Origin: a virus
IMG/VR virus record: IMGVR_UViG_3300042472_000339
Coordinates: 1-39,778 of that record
Length of the DNA stretch: 39,778 nucleotides
Reading direction: 5' to 3' (one strand)
The notes beneath the pieces were generated by a model. The model saw only the letters and a program-made list of their open reading frames with translations. It had not been told where the DNA came from and did not search any database. Each line of letters opens with the position of its first letter. Positions within the stretch are counted from its first letter, which is position 1. A program made the position numbers and the translations under genes. Below are positions 20,909 through 28,923 of the stretch, piece by piece.

Positions 20909-21227
20909 AATAATGATAAGTCAGCCAATGAATGGCTTAACAGAAGAACAGATTATTAAAACAAGAAATAGGTTTCTTGAATATGCCAAAAAAGAAAACT
21001 TTGAGGTTGTAAATACATATTTTCAAGATGAATGGTATTCAAAAGAATCAATGAGTTCAAGAGGGGTTGTTCAAATACCTTTATGTTTTTTAGCAAAGTC
21101 AATAGAATATATGAGCGAATGCAGTATTGTTTATTTTGCGAAAGGCTGGGAAAATGCAAGAGGCTGTAAAATTGAGCATGAAGTTGCCTTGCAATATGGC
21201 ATGGAAATTATTTACGAGGAAAATTAG
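20901..21227 (+). CDS. DUF4406 / nucleoside deoxyribosyltransferase-like protein
   Basis: 108 aa. Begins MNKIMISQPMNGLTEEQI and ends with VYFAKGWENARGCKIEH and an A-x-x-YG segment, the pattern of DUF4406 proteins, which share the Rossmann-like fold of nucleoside 2-deoxyribosyltransferases. It sits between TerS and TerL and is more AT-rich than both, as expected for a late-acquired accessory gene. A nucleotide-related function is inferred from fold only. It overlaps the TerS gene by 8 nt. Confidence 0.7.
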   Translation: MNKIMISQPMNGLTEEQIIKTRNRFLEYAKKENFEVVNTYFQDEWYSKESMSSRGVVQIPLCFLAKSIEYMSECSIVYFAKGWENARGCKIEHEVALQYGMEIIYEEN

Positions 21228-21245
21228 TTGAACGAATCAGTATAA

Positions 21246-22475
21246 ATGCAGATAAAGGTTAGTGAAAAATACCAAGCCCTTTGGCAACCGCGGACGCGTT
21301 ACTTCCTCATCACTGGTGGGCGTGGTTCAGCAAAGTCTTTCACCGTGGGGCTTTGGGCTTGCAATATGTTGCTTGCATACAAAAATTGGAAGGTACTGTT
21401 TACCCGGTACACGTTATCAAGTGCGAATATTTCCGTTATCCCAGAGTTCAGGGAAAAGATTGATTTGCTCGGCGTGGGTGATGAATTCAATATGACCAAC
21501 GCGCAAATAAGTCACAAGGTGACAAAGAGCGAAATAATCTTTTCAGGTATCAAAACAAGCAGTGGGAATCAAACGGCAAAGTTAAAATCGATACCCGCAT
21601 TAAATGTTTTCATCGTGGACGAAGCTGAGGAGTTTGTAAGCGAAAAGGACTTCGATACGATTGACGAATCAATTCGTATGCCTGACACGCCAAACCTTGT
21701 TATCCTTGTTATGAACCCTCAGGACGTGGAACATTGGATTTGGAAGCGGTGGTTTGAAAAGTCGCACCGCATGGAGACGATTGATGGACACATGATACCG
21801 ATAAGTACGCATGAGGACATAACACATATTCATACAACGTACTTGGATAATTATCATAACATAAGTAAGGATTACATCGCAAAGATTGAGGCAATTAAAA
21901 GCAAGTCACCTGAGGCATACGCTCACAGGTTCTTGGGCAAATGGCTGGATAAGAAGCAAGGCGTCGTATTTCCAAACTGGGTGGAAGGCGAATTTGATAC
22001 AAGTTTGCCTTTTGCTTACGGGCTTGACTTTGGATTCTATCCCGATCCTTTGGCTTTGGTCAAGGTCGCGGTTGATACCACGGCAAATAAGATATACGTA
22101 AAGGAAATCATTTACGAACAAAGTCTTTCTTATGACATGGTTTTGACAAAGATTAGGAATAGCATTGAACTTGATGCCATGGTTGTGGCTGATACAAGTG
22201 AGCCACGTTTGATAGACGCGCTTACCTCAAACGGAATCAACGTACATAAGACGGAAAAGTACGCTGGCAGTGTGGTGGATGGGATTAAGAAAATGGCTGA
22301 CTTTACCATAGTGGTCACTGAGGAATCGTATAATTTAAAATTTGAATTAAGAAATTATATTTGGAACGACAAAAAGAGTTCAACGCCAATGGACGCGGAT
22401 AACCACGGGATTGACGCATTGCGCTACGGGTGCATGAGGCTTTTGGAAGGTTCGGACGTATTGGCATTTAATTAA
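21246..22475 (+). CDS. Terminase large subunit
   Basis: 409 aa packaging ATPase-nuclease. Walker A is GGRGSAKS (24-31), and Walker B is VFIVDEAEEF with D125 and E126. The C-terminal RNase H-like nuclease has D261 in GLDFGFYPDP, D316 in VVADTSEP and D390 in NHGIDALRYG. The short length and PDP motif resemble PBSX/T7-group terminases. It docks on the portal and translocates DNA into the prohead. It follows the DUF4406 gene after 18 nt. Confidence 0.95.
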   Translation: MQIKVSEKYQALWQPRTRYFLITGGRGSAKSFTVGLWACNMLLAYKNWKVLFTRYTLSSANISVIPEFREKIDLLGVGDEFNMTNAQISHKVTKSEIIFSGIKTSSGNQTAKLKSIPALNVFIVDEAEEFVSEKDFDTIDESIRMPDTPNLVILVMNPQDVEHWIWKRWFEKSHRMETIDGHMIPISTHEDITHIHTTYLDNYHNISKDYIAKIEAIKSKSPEAYAHRFLGKWLDKKQGVVFPNWVEGEFDTSLPFAYGLDFGFYPDPLALVKVAVDTTANKIYVKEIIYEQSLSYDMVLTKIRNSIELDAMVVADTSEPRLIDALTSNGINVHKTEKYAGSVVDGIKKMADFTIVVTEESYNLKFELRNYIWNDKKSSTPMDADNHGIDALRYGCMRLLEGSDVLAFN

Positions 22476-22481
22476 AAAGAT

Positions 22482-22709
22482 ATGACACCAAAGGAAAAAG
22501 CAGACGAATTATTTACGCATTATTACAACCTGATTCAAAGCATCGGAGGCGAACTTGGTCAGGAGATACTTGTTTCAATCCTCGCAAAGCAAAGCGCCTT
22601 GTTTGCGGCACGGGAGGTCTTGAAAGAAAAATGGAACATTGAGGTACAAGGCAGCGAAGATGAGTATTATTATTGGGAAGAAGTTGAACACGAAATCGAA
22701 AGTATATGA
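22482..22709 (+). CDS. Small hypothetical protein, tandem paralogue A
   Basis: 75 aa, starts MTPKEKADELFTHYYNL, contains AKQSALFAAREV, and ends in an acidic aromatic stretch. Resembles the next gene in start motif, central AK-x-x-AL helix and acidic VE end, so the pair probably arose by duplication. Overlaps it by 4 nt. Such MTPxxKAxEL proteins are frequent in Bacteroidota phages, with no known function. Confidence 0.65.
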   Translation: MTPKEKADELFTHYYNLIQSIGGELGQEILVSILAKQSALFAAREVLKEKWNIEVQGSEDEYYYWEEVEHEIESI

Positions 22710-22948
22710 CACCTCAGGGAAAAGCAAGGGAATTGCATTTGATGATTTACGACACATTGCCTTATCGGCACGTGGTTACAGGTGAATACGACAGTTGGCT
22801 GGAGGCAAAGAAGATAGCCTTGCTTTTGACCGACATAATTATAAGCAATAACCAAACGATTTGCGGACAACTTGGCTCAGACGTGGATGAAAACACGGCG
22901 TACTGGTGCGAAGTGGAATTGCATTTAAAAAATATCATAACGAAATGA
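22706..22948 (+). CDS. Small hypothetical protein, tandem paralogue B
   Basis: 80 aa, starts MTPQGKARELHLMIYDTL, contains AKKIALLLTD and ends with WCEVELHLKNI. Likely paralogue of 22482-22709. ATGA overlaps on both sides. Confidence 0.65.
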   Translation: MTPQGKARELHLMIYDTLPYRHVVTGEYDSWLEAKKIALLLTDIIISNNQTICGQLGSDVDENTAYWCEVELHLKNIITK

Positions 22949-23244
22949 CGAACAACGAAAAGGCGGTTTACATCATTCACCTGATTGAGGAAATAACCAA
23001 AGAGATACAAGAACACCCGATGCGAAGGAAACAACTTCTTTTGCTTCGTTCACACTTGGAAAAGGCGGTGCGTTTGACAGGCACGGGCAGGTACAGGGAG
23101 TTGAAAAGACCTGAATCATTGCCCCTTGTTAGCCATGCAAAAGCATTGCCGCAAGAGGTTAATGAAAATGCAAAAGGCGTTGAACCTAGCGCAATAATTG
23201 CAGATAATATTCCCGAACCAACAAGAAAAAGCAAACGAAAATAA
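22945..23244 (+). CDS. Hypothetical protein, 99 aa
   Basis: Start chosen at 22945 (MTNNEKAVYIIHL), where ATGA overlaps the previous stop; the in-frame ATG at 22906 lies inside that gene. Helical, basic N-terminal half, disordered Pro/Ala-rich linker, and a Lys/Arg C-terminus (RKSKRK). It overlaps the chaperone gene by 1 nt. No family recognised. Confidence 0.6.
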   Translation: MTNNEKAVYIIHLIEEITKEIQEHPMRRKQLLLLRSHLEKAVRLTGTGRYRELKRPESLPLVSHAKALPQEVNENAKGVEPSAIIADNIPEPTRKSKRK

Positions 23245-24137
23245 TGGTACAATTTCATTTAAGCCACTCCGATACAAAGTATTTTTATCCTGAGACGGCA
23301 GCGGATATAACCTTGGAACAATACGTTTATTTCCATAAGTTTATCCTTCCTCAATACCCTGAGGTTGAACTTGATGCCCTTGTTGCACAAAAGCAAATGA
23401 TCGCGGCGTATGAAAAGATTAAACCGTATGCAAAGAAGTTGGGCATTGACTTGTTTAAATTGCGTGAGGACGTGGTTAAGGAATGTGAAATAATCCTTTT
23501 GACAAAAGATGTCAAAGACAATGTACGCCGTTTCCTTCCAGCATTAATTGACACATTCAATGCAAATCAAAAGGCATTGGACAAATGTTTAGAAATCATG
23601 GACGAGGTCTGGGAGGCGCAGGTAAAATACCCGTACATGGCAAAGGTGGTAAATTATTTTACTGGCATTCCTTTAGATGCTTGTTATGGCAAAGTTGCCG
23701 AAAGTCTGGAGTTGAAATATTTGACCTTCATGTTTACAAAGATCCTTAATGCAATAAGCGTACCGGAAGAACTTAAATACAAACAGATATACGACTTCAA
23801 CGGCACTTTGTATTACCTTCCTGATAAGCTAATGGCAAAATCCACGTTACTTGAATTCGCTGAGGCAGCCCAGTTTGACAAAGGAAGGAAAGCAATTGCC
23901 AACAACGACGCACAAGGCTTGCTTCATGTTATCGCCGTGTTGCTCAGGAAAAAGGATGAAGCGTATAGCGACGAGGTATTTCAAAGGAATTGCATTGACT
24001 TTTTAAAATTGCCTTTACAAGTTGGCTTTGAAATTGGTTTTTTTTTGATGAAGTTAAGCGAGAGTTATCAAGTAGATTTGCAGACCTCTATGCTCAAAAA
24101 GGCGATGCAAAGTATGCCAACGCTTCACGACAACTGA
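23244..24137 (+). CDS. Tail assembly chaperone, short form (G-like)
   Basis: 297 aa, all-helical. It opens with ADITLEQYVYFHKF, and its C-terminal third has YYLPDKLMAKS, a QGLLHVIAVLLRKKDEAY segment and LPLQVGFEIGFFLM, the layout of phage tail assembly chaperones. Such proteins bind the tape measure during tail assembly. The codons for GFFL contain nine T residues (24038-24046), and a second frame without ATG continues to 24319, the hallmark of G/GT pairs. The family assignment combines helix content, position upstream of tail genes and the frameshift. Confidence 0.7.
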   Translation: MVQFHLSHSDTKYFYPETAADITLEQYVYFHKFILPQYPEVELDALVAQKQMIAAYEKIKPYAKKLGIDLFKLREDVVKECEIILLTKDVKDNVRRFLPALIDTFNANQKALDKCLEIMDEVWEAQVKYPYMAKVVNYFTGIPLDACYGKVAESLELKYLTFMFTKILNAISVPEELKYKQIYDFNGTLYYLPDKLMAKSTLLEFAEAAQFDKGRKAIANNDAQGLLHVIAVLLRKKDEAYSDEVFQRNCIDFLKLPLQVGFEIGFFLMKLSESYQVDLQTSMLKKAMQSMPTLHDN

Positions 24138-24319
24138 ATGATAAGTATGGTTGGTACTTGACGATTAAGAAAATAGCTGAGTGTGGCTTGTTCAACTTGG
24201 CTGGGCTCACCCCCTTACAATCAAGCGAAAAGGCAAATTTATATGAGGTCTTTCAATACCTTGCGAGCAAAGCGACTGAGGATAACTTATATAATGAGAT
24301 ACAAAAGCAAAAGAAATGA
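23244..24319 (+). CDS. Tail assembly chaperone, -1 frameshifted long form (GT-like)
   Basis: A -1 shift on T_TTT_TTT (24038-24044; zero-frame codons TTT TTT) joins codon 267 to the -1 frame and gives a 358-aa fusion. The added 91 residues contain RFADLYAQKGDAKYANA, DKYGWYLTIKKIAECG and a final KQKK. This T-like region has no ATG in frame, yet its stop overlaps the start of the next gene (ATGA at 24316), which strongly suggests it is translated. A homopolymer sequencing error making one true ORF is the main alternative. Confidence 0.65.
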
Positions 24320-24771
24320 CACTATTAGAAATAGCAGACTTATTTAAAAGTACCACGGACGCAACGCAAGGGTTAAACGGCTTTTCTTTCGGTTGGGCTT
24401 CGGACAGGACACGGTCACAGGATTACGCGGACGTTGGGGAAAACAGTACAAACTTATTCCCCAGGGTTTTCTTTGCTGTGCCAACGCTTACCAACAACCC
24501 GATAACACGTCGCGACGTGTATCAAATTACTTTGTTCTTTGACGATTTACTTGGATACAACGAAGACGGAACAGTTAACGAGGATACGCAGATAGAAAAG
24601 TGGTCAGCATTGACCGTGTTGGCTGAGAAATTCATATTGCAGATAAATACAAATAAGCAGGCGGGCAACATTGCCGAAGGGGTACAAATGACATTGGATA
24701 GTTTTTCATCGATACAAAGGTTAATAAGCGTACAAGCGACTTTCAACTTAAACGTTATTTCATCATGTTAG
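24316..24771 (+). CDS. Probable tail terminator / tail completion protein
   Basis: 151 aa, mixed alpha/beta. Begins MTLLEIADLFKST and contains a DVYQITLFFDDLLGYNED strand-turn region and a KWSALTVLAEKFI helix, as in small proteins that cap tail tubes. No strict signature, so the role is inferred from size and from the neck-type protein directly downstream. Overlaps that gene by 7 nt. Confidence 0.55.
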   Translation: MTLLEIADLFKSTTDATQGLNGFSFGWASDRTRSQDYADVGENSTNLFPRVFFAVPTLTNNPITRRDVYQITLFFDDLLGYNEDGTVNEDTQIEKWSALTVLAEKFILQINTNKQAGNIAEGVQMTLDSFSSIQRLISVQATFNLNVISSC

Positions 24772-25292
24772 ACGAGTTGCAAAGGTTGGCGGATGACATT
24801 GCGCAAATGGCTATTGAAGCCGTGGCAAATGAATGGAAAGCGCAAGGACACAACTTGACAGGCGCAGCCATAAAGAACATGGAAACGGTTATAAAAATGG
24901 AAACCGATAAGATTATTATCGAGGGCTTTGTTCCTGAATATATGGCTATAAACAACTCAGGGGTCACGGCTCCACGCATACCGTATTATCCAGGCAGCGG
25001 AAACAAAACAAGCAAGTATATTTCAGGCTTGATTGATTACGTTAAAAAACGCATGGGGAAAAGTGACAAAGAGGCAAAGGGCATAGCCTTCGCCATTGCA
25101 AGTAAACACAAAAAGGAAGGTATGCCAACAATAGGAAGTAAGCGGTTTAGTCAGACGGGAAAACGCACGGGCTTCATCGAAGAAGCGTTGGATAAGAAGG
25201 AGGCTGAAATGGCTGACTTGATAAACATCGCGATTTATCAAAGCATGACAATTACCGTCGAATCATTTTACAAATCAATTTTAAACAGATGA
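24765..25292 (+). CDS. Neck/tail completion protein (HK97 gp10-like)
   Basis: 175 aa. N-terminal helix with an NLTGAAIKNMETVI segment, a middle EGFVPEYMAINNSGVTAPRIPY stretch, a basic KRMGKSDKEAKG region and a C-terminal helix, resembling the gp10/minor-structural family that links head to tail. The call is moderate. It overlaps neighbours by 7 and 4 nt. Confidence 0.55.
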   Translation: MLDELQRLADDIAQMAIEAVANEWKAQGHNLTGAAIKNMETVIKMETDKIIIEGFVPEYMAINNSGVTAPRIPYYPGSGNKTSKYISGLIDYVKKRMGKSDKEAKGIAFAIASKHKKEGMPTIGSKRFSQTGKRTGFIEEALDKKEAEMADLINIAIYQSMTITVESFYKSILNR

Positions 25293-26491
25293 GTTATACC
25301 ATTAACCCCGATACAATTTCAAGTTCCCTTTACCCCGTGGCGTTTCGCTCCATTGAACCATCTGGGGTTATTCAACAACAAGTCAATGTTTACCTTGATG
25401 GAACATTGGAAGGCTCATTCTTAGCGGCGCAAACGGGAACAAGTGGAACGTCGGCGGTGTTTGACACAAATGTCCAATCGTTCTTGATTACTCAGCTTGC
25501 ACCAAAGACAAATGCAAAAACAAGTTTCTTCGGAAACCTTTACGGGTTCAGCCTCACAAATAATACGGACGTTATTTCATCATTGTATTGCACGGCGTTT
25601 AATCAAACGATTAATTCATCGGGCTTCGTCGTCACCTCCACGGCAGCGCAAAGTAGCACCACGGCATACGTTTTGCCTTCATTGTTTGTGGATGGGGAAT
25701 ATGACATGGGTGACTTTTATCAACCCTCAGCAAATCCTTTCTTATTCCTGACACAAAGGAATGATTTTATTAAATGCAACTCCTCAGGTAATATATTTCT
25801 AAGTTACTTGGGGCGTGGTACGAACGCGGCTCAATTTGAATTTTATTTTAAGTCAGGAAGCTCAGCCGTTACCATTGTGGACAATTTAAATTCCACGGCA
25901 AACAATGATTTATATTCATTGTCCGCTGGCGTATCAAATATATTTGGAAGCAGTGCCATTTTTCATGCGGGCAATTTTCCAACCAATCCCGATTTATACG
26001 ATTATTACGATGTCTCCGTTGGCTCATACGACGGTGCATTCACGCGCCTAAGCGAAAGGCAACGTATTTACATTTATCCAAATTGCAACGATAACATTGA
26101 GCTTCATTGGTTCGGTAAGCATGGAGGCGCGGAAAGTTATCAATTTATGGGGCTAATGATTGATAAGCAAACGAGCAATGCGGATACGATTAACCTTGCG
26201 CAACGGTGGAACATTGCAGCAAGTCCAAAGGCAAATACCTTTGATAAAAATGTGATTAAGGTTAATCAAAGGTCAAACAAAAGTAAGACGGTCACGGTGG
26301 CGGTAAGTCATGAGGATGCATTGTACATTGCCACAATGTTTGATTCCCCTGAGGTGTACATTGTAGAGAATGGGAAATACGTTAACGTTACCATTGCCAA
26401 CGGGGAGATAAACACGGATAACAACAGGGCGACGGACATTGGTGTTTCATTTGAAATCATTTATCAAAATACGCCAGTCGCTCAGCTATGA
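25289..26491 (+). CDS. Tail structural protein, 400 aa (distal tail or baseplate-like)
   Basis: Beta-rich, Ser/Thr/Asn-rich and low in charge. The central part has short repeats of Ser/Ala strands; the C-terminal third contains IYIYPNCNDNIELHWFGKHGG and a series of strands ending EIIYQNTP. This type of protein, pairing with the following 811-aa protein, is common in Bacteroidota phages near the tail tip. A distal tail or baseplate role is inferred from its placement before the hub-like gene and tape measure. ATGA overlap at both ends. Confidence 0.55.
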   Translation: MSYTINPDTISSSLYPVAFRSIEPSGVIQQQVNVYLDGTLEGSFLAAQTGTSGTSAVFDTNVQSFLITQLAPKTNAKTSFFGNLYGFSLTNNTDVISSLYCTAFNQTINSSGFVVTSTAAQSSTTAYVLPSLFVDGEYDMGDFYQPSANPFLFLTQRNDFIKCNSSGNIFLSYLGRGTNAAQFEFYFKSGSSAVTIVDNLNSTANNDLYSLSAGVSNIFGSSAIFHAGNFPTNPDLYDYYDVSVGSYDGAFTRLSERQRIYIYPNCNDNIELHWFGKHGGAESYQFMGLMIDKQTSNADTINLAQRWNIAASPKANTFDKNVIKVNQRSNKSKTVTVAVSHEDALYIATMFDSPEVYIVENGKYVNVTIANGEINTDNNRATDIGVSFEIIYQNTPVAQL

Positions 26492-28923
26492 TAAAATTAT
26501 TTATAAATAATCAAGAGGTCGATTTAAACCAAAAGGATGTCAATGTCACCATTGATTACTCTATTGAAAATATTGAACTTGGTAACATATCGGGAGCGCA
26601 CTCGAAAAGGAATGTAACACTTCCGGGTACAAAGACGAACATTGATATTTTTGAAAACATTGAAACGCCAAATGTTATTGTAACCAATGCTTACAAGTTA
26701 TTACCCGCACGGCTGGAGGCAAATGGCGTTCCAATTCTCACAGGAAAAGCGCGACTTGATTCAGGTGAATTAACCGCCATGAACCACGGATTCAAAGCAA
26801 ATAATTACAAAGTTGCTTTGATTGGTAACAACGCGGATTGGTTTGCAGACGTGGGTAACATATTAGTCAGGTCACTTGGTTGGCAGGACATAACAGTATC
26901 AACCGCGACGGTTAAAACGAATTATAATCCATTGACTTCGGAACATTGCTTTATCCTGATGAAATGGAAGGCGTGGGAAAATGAAACGTACATTGTTGAC
27001 AATGAGTTGACTCCTGCCATTTTCATTTGGCAAATACTTCAAAAGGCGTTTCAAAATAAAGGATACCAATTAAACAGTATCTTCAAAACAGATCCTTTCA
27101 GCCGTTTGATTATTCCAATGGGGTTAAACTTGGATGCTGATTATATAAAAGACTTTGTAAACTTACGGGCTTCCAATCCTTCGCCTTCGTCCTTCGTTTA
27201 TTCCTCTGGTGATTATGGCACGATTGACATTGCATTCACAAATGAAACAACGTCACCCAACTTTGACACTGGGGGCAATTACTCAGGCGGCGTTTATACC
27301 GTGCCAATAAATGCTTTATATGAATTAATCGCTGAGTTAAACGTCACCTTAACGGCTTCCATTGGTGACTTAAACCAATTTGCAGAACTCATTATTTTCT
27401 TTGAAGTCAACGGAAACAACGTTTCAACGTACGATTTAACAAACGAAACCACGTTGAATGATTCTATTGCGCTTGAATTCCTGGGGGACTTGGTGGCAGG
27501 TGACTTGGTTAAAATGCGGCTGAGGTACGAGAATGTCACATTTAACTTAGTTATCGGTGGTTCATTCTCCGTGGTGGCGCAAAAGGAAGGTTTGGAACAG
27601 GGCGAAACGGTAAACTTGGAATACATCATACCTAATAGTTGGTATGTTAAAGATATTATCGCAGACCTTACAACCATTTTTAATTTAGCATGGGAAACCG
27701 ACGTGCTAAGCAAACAGGTGTACGCATACCCAAAGGACAATTATACGGTGAGGTATCGAGCCAATGCAAGCGGCTCGATTACCCTTACAACCTTTGACGG
27801 CTTTTTTAAGGACACGAATAAGTACGACTTGAATACCCGTGACATTGACGGAAGCGAATTAACCATTCTTGATAATTACAAATCAAGTCAAGTGCTGGCG
27901 TATGCGACGGATGATGATACGACAAACAAAGAGGAAGCAAGGCGCGGCGTTAACATTTATTCAGGCGGCTACAATTTCCCTGAGGACAGGTTTCCAAATG
28001 GGATTGAATTCCTTTATACAAAGTTCTTCGCCAAAGCCATTCATATAAACGACGTTGCCATTACCACGGGTGGAACATACGGGGCGCAGATGCCACTTGT
28101 TTTTGGTGACGATTATAACACCGTTCCCGATGCAGAACCAAATTACAACTTGGCACCTCGTTTGCTTTATTACGCAGGCAGGCGAAGCGGCTTAGACGGA
28201 TACGTTCGTTTGTACGATGAAGCAAGTTCAGCGGCTTCGGCTTTTGATTTTCCAGCCGCGTTCATGGTTAATTACAATGACCCGAGCGGTGGCGATTTTA
28301 ACCTTTCCTTTTCCGATGAAGTCACAAATTATTCAAATGTGATGCAAGGCGTTTTTAAAACTTTTCATCTTCAAACGTACAAACGCATTGAACTTGGTAA
28401 GCAATATACCACCTTTGTCAAATGGGAGAATAAGGACATAACGCAACTTTCCTTCAGGCGCAAGGGAATGATTGGAAGTTCTAATTTCATCATTCAAGAA
28501 CTTGAATACAATCCAAAATCCAATAGCCCAGCAAGAACGGTTATTTTATACGATGAAAAGCCAAATGTAAATGACCTAAGCAAAGTAAGTAATACGATTA
28601 CTTTGGCAGGCGCACCACCGCAAGGTGGCACGGTGACAGGATCTGGAAGCGGCTTGGTTGGGGCAAATGGGGCGACGGTAAACATTCAGTTATCTTATAC
28701 GCCGTTCCTTAACTCGATGACCAATGTACTTGTATTACCTGTCAACTCAGGCATAACGCAGGTATCAAACACGAATGCAAATGTACTTGTATTCCAGAAC
28801 GGGCAAAAGTTGATACCAACCATTCAGTATATTATTGGAGGCTCAACCATAGGAATAAACATTGATACCCATTACGATGGGGCAAATTATGAAGTTATTG
28901 TAAACGGAATAACAAAAGGATAA
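26488..28923 (+). CDS. Large tail-tip/baseplate hub-like protein, 811 aa
   Basis: N-terminus is MIKLFINNQEVDLNQ followed by SGAHSKRNVTLPGTKTN, a start pattern shared by many Bacteroidota phage tail proteins. Early residues (to about 140) look like a beta-sandwich that contacts the tail; the centre (250-360) contains jelly-roll-like strands. Near 695-715 a Gly-rich linker precedes a C-terminal strand domain ending IVNGITKG. Probably part of the tail tip, contacting the receptor or carrying the fibre. Overlaps the tape-measure start by 1 nt. Confidence 0.6.
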   Translation: MIKLFINNQEVDLNQKDVNVTIDYSIENIELGNISGAHSKRNVTLPGTKTNIDIFENIETPNVIVTNAYKLLPARLEANGVPILTGKARLDSGELTAMNHGFKANNYKVALIGNNADWFADVGNILVRSLGWQDITVSTATVKTNYNPLTSEHCFILMKWKAWENETYIVDNELTPAIFIWQILQKAFQNKGYQLNSIFKTDPFSRLIIPMGLNLDADYIKDFVNLRASNPSPSSFVYSSGDYGTIDIAFTNETTSPNFDTGGNYSGGVYTVPINALYELIAELNVTLTASIGDLNQFAELIIFFEVNGNNVSTYDLTNETTLNDSIALEFLGDLVAGDLVKMRLRYENVTFNLVIGGSFSVVAQKEGLEQGETVNLEYIIPNSWYVKDIIADLTTIFNLAWETDVLSKQVYAYPKDNYTVRYRANASGSITLTTFDGFFKDTNKYDLNTRDIDGSELTILDNYKSSQVLAYATDDDTTNKEEARRGVNIYSGGYNFPEDRFPNGIEFLYTKFFAKAIHINDVAITTGGTYGAQMPLVFGDDYNTVPDAEPNYNLAPRLLYYAGRRSGLDGYVRLYDEASSAASAFDFPAAFMVNYNDPSGGDFNLSFSDEVTNYSNVMQGVFKTFHLQTYKRIELGKQYTTFVKWENKDITQLSFRRKGMIGSSNFIIQELEYNPKSNSPARTVILYDEKPNVNDLSKVSNTITLAGAPPQGGTVTGSGSGLVGANGATVNIQLSYTPFLNSMTNVLVLPVNSGITQVSNTNANVLVFQNGQKLIPTIQYIIGGSTIGINIDTHYDGANYEVIVNGITKG

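Noticed and set aside
20323-20928. 201-aa minus-strand ORF across the methyltransferase end and TerS
   Set aside because: Overlaps two well-supported plus-strand genes over its whole length and has no recognisable motif.
24018-24075. Stem (TTGAT/ATCAA) just after the T9 run as a frameshift stimulator
   Set aside because: Only five base pairs with a large loop and no spacer; too weak to claim.
27294-27740. 148-aa minus-strand ORF inside the 811-aa tail gene
   Set aside because: Shadow of a clear structural gene; no start context or family.
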